Shown here one piece after another: positions 1-12,218 of a stretch of DNA of 64,000 nt (position 1 is the first letter of the stretch; each line of letters starts with the position of its first letter). Origin of the DNA: JBAXTE01 sp964653595 (lineage in GTDB: Bacteria > Bacteroidota > Bacteroidia > Bacteroidales > WCHB1-69); the NCBI GenBank assembly GCA_964653595.1, contig CAZZHH010000002.1, positions 40,629 through 104,628 of the forward strand, written 5' to 3'. The notes beneath the pieces are model-generated. The model was not told where the DNA came from. It did no database searches and saw only the letters and a program-made list of their open reading frames with translations. The position numbers were made by a program, and so were the translations under genes.

Positions 1-3000
1 GATAGTATTAACAGAAACTTCAAATACCATTCAAATCAAATATGCTGCATCCACTACTATCGCTGATAATGGGTTTCAGGTAGGATTGCGTGGCGCAACA
101 AATGCGGATTTTAATAATCGGACAAAAGCTTCAGGTACCGGTTGGGTTTCTTCTACTGCAGGTGCTACAAATACTGATTTGATGACAACAGGAGGAAATG
201 CAGCAAGAAATCCTACAGGAATTTTTACTTGGACACCAACTGCACCTTTATGTTCGGGTACACCTAATGCTGGAACTGCATCTGCCTCTCCAGCTTCAGT
301 TTGTAGTGGTTCTCCTTCAACACTCACATTATCAGGTGCTTCTACTAGTTGTGGTATTTCTTATCAGTGGCAATCTGCTGCTGCAATTGGAGGTCCTTAT
401 ACAGATATTGCGGGTGCAACTGCAACAACGTATACAGCCAATCCAACAGCAGTAACATATTACAGATGCGTATCGACTTGCTCAAATGGTGGTGGCACTA
501 ATATCTCAAGTATTGCTACCGTTTCTATGAATGCTCCTACTACTTGTTATTGCACTAATACCAATACTGTAAACATTTCTTATTATATCAGCAGCTTTTC
601 CACGACTGGTGGTACTACGAATATCACCAATAATGCTTCAGGCTTTTCCGCCAATGGGTATGGGAATTTTACCGGAATGGTAGTAACTCAAATGCAGAAT
701 CAGACAATAAATTTTTCTATCACCGAGACTGGTGGAACCATGCATTTTGGCATTTGGGTGGATTGGAATGATGATGGTGATTTTGCAGATGTAGGTGAAA
801 ATGTTTATATCAATAACACAACTTATAATGCTACCGTAACTGGAAGTTTTACTGTGCCTCTTACTGCAACTCCGGGAAACCATCGGATGCGCGTTGTCGG
901 AAACGAATCAGGAACAGTGGCAGCCTGCACAGGAAGTAGTTTCACTGAATGCGAAGACTACACACTCGTGGTTACCGCTTTACCCGCATGCTCGGGTACT
1001 CCGGCTCCAGGTAACACCGTTTCGTCGTCAAATCCTGTATGTTCTGGCGTTGCCTTTACGTTATCAACTTCCAATACGTTAAGTCTTTCAGGAATATCCT
1101 ATCAATGGCAATCTTCTCCAGATAACGTAACTTGGACAAATATTGCGGGAGCCACTTCGGCAACTTGTTCCGTTACACAAACGGTAGGAACCTATTATCG
1201 TTGTGTGGTAACTTGTGCAAATAGCGGTTTATCCGCTAATTCAACTGTTTTGAATGTAACAATGAACAGTATTACCAACTGCTATTGTACAAATACGAAT
1301 ACTACCAATACTAGTTTTTATATCAGCAGCTTTTCCACGACTGGTGGTACTACGAATATCACCAATAATGCTNNNNNNNNNNNNNNNNNNNNNNNNNNNN
1401 NNNNNNNNNNNNNNNNNNNNNNNNNNNNNNNNNNNNNNNNNNNNNNNNNNNNNNNNNNNNNNNNNNNNNNNNCCTGCACAGGAAGTAGTTTCACTGAATG
1501 CGAAGACTACACACTCGTGGTTACCGCCTTGCTTCCATGCTCTGGCACACCCATAGGGGGGACTTCAACGGCGACCACCACTTCCGTGAGTGGATGCACA
1601 GGCTATGTGGGTGCAATTAGTGTCACTGGATCTACGGTTGCAACAGGACTTACATTCCAATGGTATTCTTCACCTGCTGCTGGCGGGCCATGGACGCTTA
1701 TAGCTGGAGCTACTGGAGATACTTACACCCCAACAACACCCGGTCTGTATTATCGCAGGCTTGTTACTTGTACAGCTAGTGGCGGCTCTGCATATTCTTC
1801 ATCACTGCTTTATTCAAGTTCCGCCCCAGCAAATGATGAATGTGCAAATGCAACTTTAATTAATCCAGATGCAACTTGTACAGGTGCTGCTATTGTTAAC
1901 GGCACCATTGCTTGTGCTTCAAACTCTAATGTTGGCGTTTCCCCGTGTTCAGGAACAGCCGATGATGATGTCTGGTTTAAATTTGTAGCAGAAGCTGGTT
2001 CACAATATGTGACCTTGGGTACATCAAGTACTGCCGATTTTTACACTCAATTTTTTACAGGATCTTGCGGAAGTTTGGTAAGTGCTGGATGTTATGATGC
2101 AAATCCAACAGGTCAGATATTTTCAGGATTGACCATTGGTCAAACTTATTATATCCGAGTATATTCTTGGGGTTCAACAGCGATAACAGGAACAGACGCT
2201 CTGTTTACACTGTGTGTAACTAATCCGCCTACTTGTCCAGCGGGCCTTGGAACAGGAGTAGTAGATGTTGCATCTTTACCATATTCTATTACTGGCCAAA
2301 CAACTTGCGGAATGGTGAATGACATCACAAGTTCAAACGTTCCTGTGATTGGTAGCACAGATTATTATACTGGGGAAGACAAAGTTTATATCTTTACTCC
2401 AGCTACATCTGGATCAATAACAATAACTCTGACATCAACAGGAACGTATACAGGGTTAATGCTGTATGATGGATGTCCTTTTACTGGAACTGCCGTAAGT
2501 TTTATGCAAAGTTCTACTGGGAATAAATCATATTGTACATCTGTTATTGCAGGGCATACCTATTATTTAGTTATAGATTCTTATGCTTCTCCAGCTTGTA
2601 ATCCATTTGATTTGTCAATATCCTCAGTAAGTCCGGGACTTGTAAACGATGATCCATGTGGAGCTATTAATGTTGCGGTAGGAGCAACTTGTACTTATAC
2701 AACCTATAATAACAATTGTGCTACTGCATCTGCTGGTGTGCCCGCACCTGGATGTGGTTCATATTCTGGCGGGGATGTCTGGTTTAAAGTAACTGTACCT
2801 GCTTCAGGGCACCTTGTTTTCAATACTCAAGCCGGTACAATTACCGATGCGGATATTGCTATTTATAGTGGAACTTGTGGTGCACTAACTTTAATTGAGT
2901 GTGATGCAGCCCATAGTACAAATGCAAACATGGGAATGATAAACAGAACTGGACTAACACCTGGATCTACCATTTGGATCAGAGTTTGGGTAAACGGTGG

Positions 3001-6000
3001 AGATGTTAACGGAACCTTTGGCTTATGTGTTTATGAAATATTACCTCCTCCAGATATTCCTATTACTACTTCCACTATTAGTACCTGCTCAGGAACGTTT
3101 ACTGATGAAGGTGGTTCTTCTGGTAATTACACCAACAATCAGCATCGAGTAATGACAATCTGTTCCAATTCAGCTGGTCAGGAAATTAGATTTAATTTCA
3201 CCCAGTTTATGTTGGAAAACAACATGGATATTCTTGCAGTGTATGATGGAAATTCAACTGCCGCTTTCTTAATGGGACAATATACTGGAACTAGTAGTCC
3301 TCAAATCTTAACATCCACAAATGGATGCTTAACCTTTGAGTTCACTTCAAACTCATCTGTTACAAATGCTGGGTGGTCTGCATCTATATCTTGTGTTGAT
3401 CCTCCGACTACAAATTGTGTGTCAGCTGCACCATTTTGTACCGATCAACCTGCTTATAATTTCCCTGCTGGAGTAGGTTCTGGAGTTGCTTCTGATGTAA
3501 CACCTGGTGGAACTAGTGTCGGTTGTTTAAGTTCAACTCCAAATCCATCATGGTATTATATGCAAGTAAGTACTCCCGGGGATATCAATATTTTCATTTC
3601 AAGCGCCGATGCTGGTGGAACAGGTCACGATGTCGATTTTGCGCTATGGGGTCCATTCTCAACCATTGCAGATGTGTGTGGAACATTATATACTTCCACG
3701 GGATTTACCCATGCGCCAGGTACAGCTACCCCCGATGATCTTGGGGGTTATCCAATTGATAATTTATATGACTGTAGTTATGCTTCTGATGCAACGGAAT
3801 GGGCTCATATCAGAGGAGCTACTACTGGTCAATGGTATCTGTTGATGCTTACCAATTATGCAAACGTGGCAAGTAACATTTCATTTGAGTCACAAAGCAG
3901 TACGGGTGCCACCAACTGTAATGTAGTTAATCCAGTAGTGAACAACAATGGACCAATCTGTCAAGGTGATACCTTAATGTTATATTGCAATACAGTTGCA
4001 GGTGCTACTTATGCATGGACCGGACCTAATGGGTTTATATCAAATTTGCAAAATCCAATAATACCTAATGCTACTATTTCTAATGCAGGAGATTATACCT
4101 GCATCATTACAGTAGGTGGTGTGCCTCAAGCTCCTGCCATTACAACCGTTGCGGTTAATGCATTGCCAAATGTAACGGTTAATAACCCTACTATTTGTGC
4201 AGGACAAAGCACGAACCTCACTGCTAATGGAGCTTCTACCTATTTATGGAATACGGGCTCTACGAATAACCCATTAACTGTTTCACCTGCCGTTACTACC
4301 ACCTATATCGTAACTGGTACTGACGTAAATGGTTGTAAAGACACCGCTGTTGCTCTTGTTACTGTGGGCTCAGCTGCAGCAGTTACCGCAAGCAATAACA
4401 GTCCAATTTGTGTTGGAGCAACTTTAAATTTGACATCTCTACCTGCAGGAGGAACTATTTACAGTTGGAGTGGTCCAAATTCATTCACCAGTTCTGTTCA
4501 AGATCCTACCATAGCAAATGCTACTGCTGCCGCTTCTGGTACATATACAGTTACTGTTACATTTGCAGGAGGATGTACTGGAACAGCTCAAACTGTGGTA
4601 ACCGTCAATGCACTTCCGACAATCACTTGTCCACCAGCGCTTATTGTTGCTGGTTGCAATGGTGCTGTTCCTGCCGGAGCTGCAACTCCAGCCGCATTTA
4701 TCGCCCTAGGTGGGGCAACCAACGGTACCTCAATTTCTTATGTTGATGGCGCTCCTTCGTTAGTAGGTTGCACCGAAACCACTGTAAGAACATATACTGC
4801 AACTTTGAATGGTTGTACCAATACTTGTACTCAGAACATTACAAGAACGCTTGATGCAACTCCACCAGTCATCGCTGGCACTCCAGCAGCGATTACATAT
4901 TCATGTGCAGGAGATGTTCCAGTTGCAAGTGCTGCTTCTGTAACTGCTACCGATAATTGCGCAGGTGCAGTAACAATCACAGTCGCCGACGTTGTAACTC
5001 CAGGCGCATGTGCCAATAAATATACCATTGCTAGAACATGGACAGCTACCGATGTTTGTGGCAATGCATCTACATCAACACAAACCATCACGGTAAATGA
5101 TGTTACAGCGCCAGTCATTGCAGGCACACCGGCAAACATTACTTATTCCTGTGCAGGAGATGTTCCCGTGGCAAATACAGGTTCAGTAACCGCCACGGAC
5201 AACTGCGCAGGTGCAGTTACCATCACGGTTGCGGATGTAGTAACTCCAGGCGCTTGTGCTAACAAATATTCCATCGCTAGAACCTGGACAGCTACGGATG
5301 TTTGTGGTAATTCATCCACATCATCTCAAACCATCACGGTAAATGATCTTACAGCACCAGTCATCGCTGGTACACCAGCAAATATCACTTATTCCTGTGC
5401 AGGAGATGTTCCCGTGGCAAATACAGGTTCAGTAACCGCCACGGACAACTGCGCAGGTGCAGTTACCATCACGGTTGCGGATGTAGTAACTCCAGGCGCT
5501 TGTGCTAACAAATATTCCATCGCTAGAACCTGGACAGCTACGGATGTTTGTGGCAATTCATCTACATCATCTCAAACCATCACAGTAGGAGACAACATCC
5601 CTCCAACTGCAACTGCACCAGCGGCAGTAACGGNNNNNNNNNNNNNNNNNNNNNNNNNNNNNNNNNNNNNNNNNNNNNNNNNNNNNNNNNNNNNNNNNNN
5701 NNNNNNNNNNNNNNNNNNNNNNNNNNNNNNNNNCCTGTCCAGAGGTCATCACCCGTACTTACCGAGTAACCGATGCATGTAACAACTCAATTGATCTAAC
5801 ACAAACGATAACTGTGGGCGACAACATCCCACCAACAGCGAGCAATCCAGCAGCGATTAACGTAACCTGTGCCACCTTGGTACCAGCATCCGACATCAGT
5901 GTGGTTACCGATGCGGCGGACAACTGCTCCGTCCCAGTGGTCGCTTTCGTGAGCGATGTATCGAATGGTGCAACTTGTCCAGAAGTCATCACCCGAACAT

Positions 6001-9000
6001 ACAGTGTAACCGACGCCTGTGGCAACAGCATCAACGTAACGCAAACCATCACGGTAGGTGACAACATACCACCAACGGCGAGCAATCCAGCACCGATTGT
6101 GGTAGCATGTGCCGGCGCAGTACCAGCCAGCGACATCAGTGTAGTTACCGATGAAGCCGACAACTGCAGTGTACCAGTAGTAGCATTTGTGAGCGATGTA
6201 TCCAATGGCGCAACGTGTCCAGAAGTTATCACCAGAACCTACAGTGTAACCGACGCCTGTGGCAACAGTATCAATGTAACGCAAACCATTACGGTAGGCG
6301 ATAACATACCACCAACAGCGAGCAATCCAGCAGCGATTAATGTAACCTGTGCCACCTTGGTACCAGCATCCGACATCAGTGTGGTTACCGATGCGGCGGA
6401 CAACTGCTCCGTCCCAGTGGTCGCTTTCGTGAGCGATGTATCGAATGGTGCAACGTGTCCAGAAGTCATCACTCGTACATACAGTGTAACCGACGCCTGT
6501 GGTAATAGCATCAACGTAACCCAAACCATCACGGTAGGGGACAACATACCACCCACGGCGAGCAACTTACCAGCGGTTTCTGTACAATGTTTAAGCGACC
6601 TTCCAGCGGCTAACATCGCGGACGTAACCGATGCAGCAGACAACTGTGGAGTACCTGTAGTAGCGTTTGTAGGCGACATCGACAATGGTGGCACCTGTCC
6701 AAAAGTGTTTACCAGAACTTACAGTGTTACCGACGCCTGTGGCAACAGCATCAACGTAACGCAAGCAATCACAGTAGGAGACAACATCCCTCCAACTGCA
6801 ACTGCACCAGCGGCAGTAACGGTTCAATGTGCAGCATTAGTACCCGCATCCGATGTGAACGCAATCACCGACGAAGCAGACAACTGCAGTGTACCAGTGG
6901 TAACTTTTGTAGGCGATGTCTCCAATGGCGCCACCTGTCCAGAGGTCATCACCCGTACTTACCGAGTAACCGATGCATGTAACAACTCGATCGATCTAAC
7001 GCAAACGATAACTGTGGGCGACAACATCCCACCAACCATTACAACATGTCCTGCAAATCAAGTATTTTGTAGTATACCATCTGGTACTTATACCATACCT
7101 CAAATTTCCGCAACAGAAAATTGTGGGGGAGCAGTTACCTATACTTACACTATAACTGGTGCAACAAACAGAACGGGAGTAGGTGTTGATGCTAGTGGAA
7201 CATTCAATGTTGGAGTGTCAACAATCACATGGAGTGCAACAGATGGATGTGGTAACTCTTCTACATGTATAACAACAGTTACAATAAACCAAACTCCTAC
7301 ATTATCATTAGTAAATACCACCTGTGCTCCAAGTTTACTGACTTACGATGTGTCATTTACATCAACTGCTGGGGTGATTTCTTCAACAGCTGGTACAGTC
7401 TCAGGTAATACCATTACCGGAATTCCTGCTGGAACCAACATCACGATTACTGCAGATAATAATGGATGTACTGCATCGTTGAATGTTATGGCACCAGTTT
7501 GTGCTTGTCCTCCAATTGCATCGGCTACTAATTCTAATAATCCTACAATTTGTTTTGGAGCACCTATACCTTCATTAACTGTTGACATGGTTGCAGCTGG
7601 ATATCAAATTAATTGGTATAACACAGCTGTAGGAGGAGTGACTATTGCAACGAACACAAATATGTATACACCAACCAATCCTGCTGTAGGTACATACACT
7701 TATTATGTGGAAGTTGTTCAAACTGTTTCTGGGTGTGTAAGTACTAGAACACCTGTAATATTGACCATTAATCCTGCAAGTACAGGTTCGGCAACTGCTA
7801 CAGTATGTGCTCCTGAGTTACCTTACACATGGAATGGAAATCAATATTCTGCAGCTGGAAATTACACGTTTATAACACCAAATTACTTAGGATGTGACTC
7901 TGTAGTTACATTGTCATTGACAGTTACACCTGGAATAGATCCAACCTTTACAATTTTAGATTCCATTTGCTCAGGTGCTACACCTCCAATCTTGCCTGTC
8001 ACATCAAACAATGGCATTACTGGAACATGGTCCCCTGCAGTGGTGAGTAATACTACAACGGGTACTTATACATTTACTCCCGCAGCAGGACAGTGTGCAA
8101 ACAACACATCTGTTACTATTACAGTTCGTGTTCATGCAGTACCTACTATTGCACAAATGAATGTAGGTAGTAACAGCCCAATATGTGCTGGTTCTACTTT
8201 AAATTTATATGCTAATGGAGGTGCATTTTACGAATGGTCTGGACCAGCATCTTATGCTGTAACATTCCAAAATCCAACTCGTACGAATGCAACTGTAATT
8301 ATGTCTGGTAATTATTATGTTACAGTAACAACTGCTGCTGGTTGTAGTTCTACAGCTACGGTACCTGTGACTATTAATCCATTACCAACGGCCACAGCTT
8401 CCAACAACGGTCCTTTGTGTGTAGGTTCATCCTTGAATTTGACATCTGGTGGTGGAACAGGATATCAGTGGAGTGGTCCTAGTGGTTATTCTAACCCGAC
8501 TCAGAATCCAACCATTAATCCTGTGACTACTGCCAACGCAGGGACTTATAGAGTCACAGTAACGAATGCTGCTGGTTGTACTTCAACAGCTCAAACTACC
8601 TTAGTAGTTAATGCATTACCAAATGCAACTGCTTCTAATAATGGGCCTCTTTGTGCTGGTGAAACTTTGAATTTAAACTCAGGAACTGGCACTGGATATA
8701 GCTGGTCAGGACCAAATTACACTAATAACACTCAAAATCCATCCATTACTAACACTACAATTAATCAAAGTGGGACCTATATTGTCACAGTAACCAATGG
8801 AAACGGATGTACTGCAACAGCACAAACTATTGTATCTGTCAACGATAACCCAATCCCAACAATTACTGGAGATACAATTATTTGCCGGGGAGAGAGCACT
8901 ACTTTAACAGCAAACGGCGCATCTACTTATGTTTGGGGATCCCAAACGGGTGCTTCCATCAATGTTTCGCCAAACACTACTACCATTTATCAAGTAATTG

Positions 9001-10040
9001 CTACAAGTGCACAAGGGTGTACAGGCACTACATCCACGACAGTAAATGTAAGCGATATGATTATGAATTCAATTACTTCGGTAAGTGATACTTGTTCTCG
9101 AAGTGAAGGAAGTATTACTTTAAATGTGGGTAATGGAATTGGGTCATATACTTACCAGTGGAGCAATGCTGGCAATAATAGTAACACTATTGGTGGATTA
9201 ACGAATGGAGATTATTTTGTTACTATTACAGATGCAGCAGGATGTCAGTTGATTGATACGATTAACGTGGGTAATTTCCCATTGCCAATTCTTTCACTTG
9301 CAAGCTCATCCGATGATCACTGTTCGTTAGGTATTGGTGCCGCCACTGTGGTAGCTACAGGAGGAACAGGAAATTATAACTATCAATGGAATACTATTCC
9401 AGTTCAAAATACCGATGCCGCTACTAATTTAACCGCTGGCAGTTATACAGTTCAAGTTAATGATGAGTATTGTTCAAACACTCTAGTCGTGAACGTAGGT
9501 AATATTCCTGGACCAGTTGCAAATGCAAATTATACTACTATTCCAAATGGCGATATTCAGTTCATAGATCAGTCTAATGGAGCAGTTAATTGGATTTGGC
9601 AGTTAGATCAAAATGTTAGGTCAAACTTACAAAACCCAACTTGGAGATACAACGAAGAGGGCTCCTATGATGTAGTATTGGTTGTGGCAGATGCATATGG
9701 ATGTCAAGATTCTACAACTATTCAAATAGTGATTGACGGGGAGATGGAAATTTGGATTCCAGATGCATTTTCTCCTAATGGTGACGGAATAAACGACGTA
9801 TTTAAACCATCCGGAAATGGCTATGGATTAGAAGGATATGAAATGGTTATTTACGACCGTTGGGGACAAATTGTATTCACATCTTCTCTATTTAATGTTG
9901 GATGGGATGGAAAAATGAAGGGAGTTGTACTAGATATAAATGGCGTTTTTGTATATAGAATCGTAATTTACGATTACAAAGGAAAAATGTTTATTTACAA
10001 AGGACATGTAACTATCCTTGGTTCTGATCCAACGAAATAA
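1..10040 (+). CDS. Giant multidomain T9SS cargo / surface adhesin-like protein (5' partial, two assembly gaps)
   Basis: The frame is open from base 2, so the N-terminus lies outside the window. In order by nucleotide: Ig-like modules with CSGTP starts (240-530, 985-1265, 1535-1815); GEVED domains (540-975 and 1285-1530, with motif WVDWNDDGDF and ending ECEDYTLVV); three DVWFKF-type beta-sandwich modules (1840-3040); a CUB-like domain (3085-3405); a module shared with the protein at 51920 (3415-3925); Ig-like repeats; HYR-like repeats (4620-7290); more Ig-like repeats (8160-8850); SprB-like repeats (9060-9500); a PKD-like domain; and a gliding_CTERM/CHU_C domain (9746-10030, FSPNGDGINDVF, YDRWG). 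That C-terminal domain marks export by T9SS to the outer surface. The stop at 5780-5782 is an artefact: the frame changes from 2 to 0 only because the second gap is padded to 100 N. A role in adhesion or gliding is inference; no catalytic domain is visible. Confidence 0.9.
1373..1472. other. Assembly gap of 100 N inside a repeated GEVED domain
   Basis: Exactly 100 N. The 55 bases before it (1318-1372) equal 583-637 and the 55 bases after it (1473-1527) equal 924-978; identity stops on both outer sides at 55. The copy-1 interval between those flanks, 638-923, is 286 nt. 286 and 100 both leave remainder 1 on division by 3, so the reading frame is kept either way. The missing sequence is probably a copy of 638-923. 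Confidence 0.9.
4865..5590 (+). repeat. Three tandem 246-bp HYR-like repeat units
   Basis: Units begin at 4865, 5111 and 5357 with a PVIAGTPA motif, giving a 246-nt (82-codon) period. Units 2 and 3 are identical by eye over 5141-5307 versus 5387-5553 (167 nt), including synonymous positions. This points to recent duplication or gene conversion, not selection on the protein alone. Each unit has the TDNCAG and TATDVCGN signatures of HYR-like beta-sandwich domains. Confidence 0.9.
5591..7019 (+). repeat. Six tandem 240-bp HYR-like repeat units (first one gapped)
   Basis: Units start at the GDNIPPTA motif at 5591, 5820, 6060, 6300, 6540 and 6780; the next module starts at 7020. The five intact units are exactly 240 nt, or 80 codons. 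The first also becomes 240 nt if the N gap is really 111 nt. Units 2 and 4 are nearly identical at DNA level, and so are units 1 and 6 in the visible flanks. The consensus contains DNCSVPVV, GATCPEVITRTY and TDACGNSI. Confidence 0.92.
5634..5733. other. Assembly gap of 100 N inside an HYR-like repeat
   Basis: Exactly 100 N. The left flank 5579-5633 equals 6768-6822 and the right flank 5734-5788 equals 6934-6988, each exactly 55 nt. The other copy has 111 nt between them (6823-6933). A 111-nt filling restores the reading frame and makes this repeat unit 240 nt like the five that follow. Confidence 0.9.
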
Positions 10041-10051
10041 AATGAACAACA

Positions 10052-10099
10052 TAATTAGAACAAAAAAACCTCTTTTAAGAGGGTTTTTTGTTCTAATTA
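10052..10099 (+). terminator. Long hairpin terminator, probably bidirectional
   Basis: A near-perfect inverted repeat (taattagaac... paired with ...gttctaatta) of about 22 bp per arm, with A/T runs on both sides. It lies 12 nt after the giant gene and between it and the convergent asnB, so it can end both transcripts. Confidence 0.85.
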
Positions 10100-10217
10100 T
10101 TCCTTAAATTTTGTATTATTATTCTATTTTAAACCAAGGTTTAATTAGATGATGGCACAGATTATAACAAATCTTTGGAATAAAAAATTATCATATTTTT
10201 TTAAGGAATGGGGTAAA

Positions 10218-12065
10218 TTATTTCTGGTTATTCTGCGTTTCTAAGAATTTATTGAATACATAAATCGCCCATATACGTTGGTATAAAAATGTTTCATTAT
10301 TACAAAATCTTTTGTAAAGCAATTTTACATAGTTAGTATTGATAAACTCGTTTTCGAGAAAAATATATGCTTCAATTTCCTCTTTTAATTCATTCATCAT
10401 CCATTTGTCTAGGGGTATACTAAATCCCCATTTTGGTCGATCGAAGAATTCTTTTGGAATATAATCAAAGAGCACTTCCTTGAGTAAAAACTTCGAACAA
10501 GATCCCTTTTTTTTATAATTTTGAGGTAGATTCAATGCAAATTCAACAATCCGATAATCCAAAAGAGGAACTCTTGCCTCTATAGAGTTTTGCATAGATG
10601 CTCTATCTACTTTTACCAGGAGATCATCTGGTAAGTAATAATGTAGGTCGAAAAGTGCTTGTTTTTCAACTGAAGATAATTTGCGATTTGTGGGTTGAAG
10701 AAATTGAGAAAAATTTAAATTGGACACTTCGCTTTTCAGCAACAAATTCAATTCTTGAACAGAAAAGAAGTATTGTTCCTGAGAGAATAGATGAGATTGA
10801 ATAAATGTATTGGACGGGTAAGATAGTAGATTGGATACTCGTTTATACTTATTGGAGCCCATTTTTAAAAAACTAGAAGCGAAATTGTGACCATATTTAA
10901 GCAATGGATTATTCATTCTAGAAGCCCAATTATACGCTCCATATCCCAAAAAGAGTTCATCCCCACCATCTCCCGAAAGGGTCATCGTAACCTTTTTTTT
11001 CGCCATTTTAGAAACAAGAAAAGTAGGTATTGCAGATGAATCAGCAAAAGGCTCATCATACATCGACTGCATTTTGGGAATTATATCCAGGGCATCTTTA
11101 TATTTTAAAATAAATTCCTGGTGATTAGTTCCCAAAAAATTGGCAATTTTTTTTGCAAATGGAGCTTCGTTATGTTTAGAGTCTTCAAACCCAATGGAAA
11201 ATGTGTTAATTGGATTAGTTGAAATGCTTTGTGCAATGGCTGTAACTATACTTGAATCTATACCTCCACTTAAAAAGGTGCCGAATGGAACATCACTTAT
11301 CAATCGATATTTAACAGAGCTTATTAATAACGATTTTAACTCTTCTTTTGCTTCAAATATTGAAAAATTTGAAATATCACGTATTTTTTCATTTAAACTC
11401 CACCACAAATGAGTGGTAAGTTTTTCCCCATCAAAAACGGCATAAGAAGCTTTCGGAAATTTTGTTACTTCGTTGTATATAGTGTATGGTGAAGGAATAT
11501 AGCCCAAGTGCATAAAATTTGTCACTGCTGTGGGATTAACCGACAATTGCCCCTCTTTTTTAAGCAAAGCTACGATTGATTTCAGTTCAGATGCAAAAAT
11601 TAATGAATTTTCTCTATGATGAATATATAAAGGTTTAACGCCCATGCGGTCTCTAAAAAGATATAATTTTCTTTCTTCAATACTGTAAATAGCAATTGCA
11701 AACATCCCATTTAATCTTTCCACAAATAGTGGCCCCCATATTTCAAAGGCTTCTAATATTACTTCGGTGTCGGAATGTGATCTGTATTTCACAGAAGGAT
11801 TAGCTGCTAATACATCTTTGGCAATCTCTTTATAATTGTAAATTTCGCCATTAAACACCATGATGTGTTTTGCTGAATGAGAAATCATCGGTTGATGGGC
11901 TACTTCGGAAAGATCAATAATGCTGAGTCGTCTGTGTCCCAAACCGCAAATATCTTTTAAAACATATCCTCCCACGTCTGGCCCCCTATGGGTCAACAAA
12001 TCTGTTATAAACTGAAGATTTTCGGTTGTATATTTTGAGCTAAAAAATCCTGCAATACCACACAT
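10218..12065 (-). CDS. asnB: Asparagine synthase (glutamine-hydrolysing)
   Basis: Makes asparagine from aspartate, glutamine and ATP in the cytoplasm. The 615-aa protein starts MCGIAGF, so Cys2 is the amidotransferase nucleophile once Met1 is removed. The class II glutaminase domain covers about residues 1-210 (HRGPD, FNGEIYNY). The synthetase domain follows, with the SGGIDSS pyrophosphate-binding loop near residue 265 and SGDGGDELFLGY near 365. The length fits the AsnB family. Several copies of this family sit in polysaccharide or secondary-metabolite loci, where they amidate other carboxylates; here no immediate partner is co-directional, so plain asparagine synthesis is the safer call. It is convergent with the giant surface gene and divergent from porZ. 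Confidence 0.93.
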   Translation of the reverse strand: MCGIAGFFSSKYTTENLQFITDLLTHRGPDVGGYVLKDICGLGHRRLSIIDLSEVAHQPMISHSAKHIMVFNGEIYNYKEIAKDVLAANPSVKYRSHSDTEVILEAFEIWGPLFVERLNGMFAIAIYSIEERKLYLFRDRMGVKPLYIHHRENSLIFASELKSIVALLKKEGQLSVNPTAVTNFMHLGYIPSPYTIYNEVTKFPKASYAVFDGEKLTTHLWWSLNEKIRDISNFSIFEAKEELKSLLISSVKYRLISDVPFGTFLSGGIDSSIVTAIAQSISTNPINTFSIGFEDSKHNEAPFAKKIANFLGTNHQEFILKYKDALDIIPKMQSMYDEPFADSSAIPTFLVSKMAKKKVTMTLSGDGGDELFLGYGAYNWASRMNNPLLKYGHNFASSFLKMGSNKYKRVSNLLSYPSNTFIQSHLFSQEQYFFSVQELNLLLKSEVSNLNFSQFLQPTNRKLSSVEKQALFDLHYYLPDDLLVKVDRASMQNSIEARVPLLDYRIVEFALNLPQNYKKKGSCSKFLLKEVLFDYIPKEFFDRPKWGFSIPLDKWMMNELKEEIEAYIFLENEFINTNYVKLLYKRFCNNETFLYQRIWAIYVFNKFLETQNNQK

Positions 12066-12156
12066 GCAATATCTATTTTAAACGCTAAATTACAATTAAT
12101 ATTTATGGATTACAATATTTTTCAAAATATGCTGTTATTCAAATGAATGTTTTTTT

Positions 12157-12164
12157 TACTTTTG
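12157..12164 (+). promoter_or_regulatory. Candidate -7 promoter element for porZ
   Basis: TACTTTTG matches the Bacteroidota TAnnTTTG -7 consensus, 54 nt before the porZ start. No convincing -33 TTTG is visible at the expected distance. Confidence 0.4.
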
Positions 12165-12218
12165 TATGGAGTATCATATCATTTTTTAATCTAACAATAT
12201 TTCTGAAATTAAATAATC

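Noticed and set aside
4408..4746. 112-codon Cys/Ser/Tyr-rich ORF inside the giant gene
   Set aside because: It is another frame of the giant coding sequence, and its composition reflects the reading of Thr/Ala codons out of frame.
5759..6827. Long antisense ORFs over the HYR-like repeats (up to 242 codons)
   Set aside because: They are shadows of a 240-nt repeat whose complementary frames happen to lack stops, so the lack of stops is copied from unit to unit. The proteins look like no family.
5814..10040. A separate second gene starting at 5814
   Set aside because: The preceding frame is open back to the N gap and continues the same repeat; the split comes from the gap being padded to 100 N.
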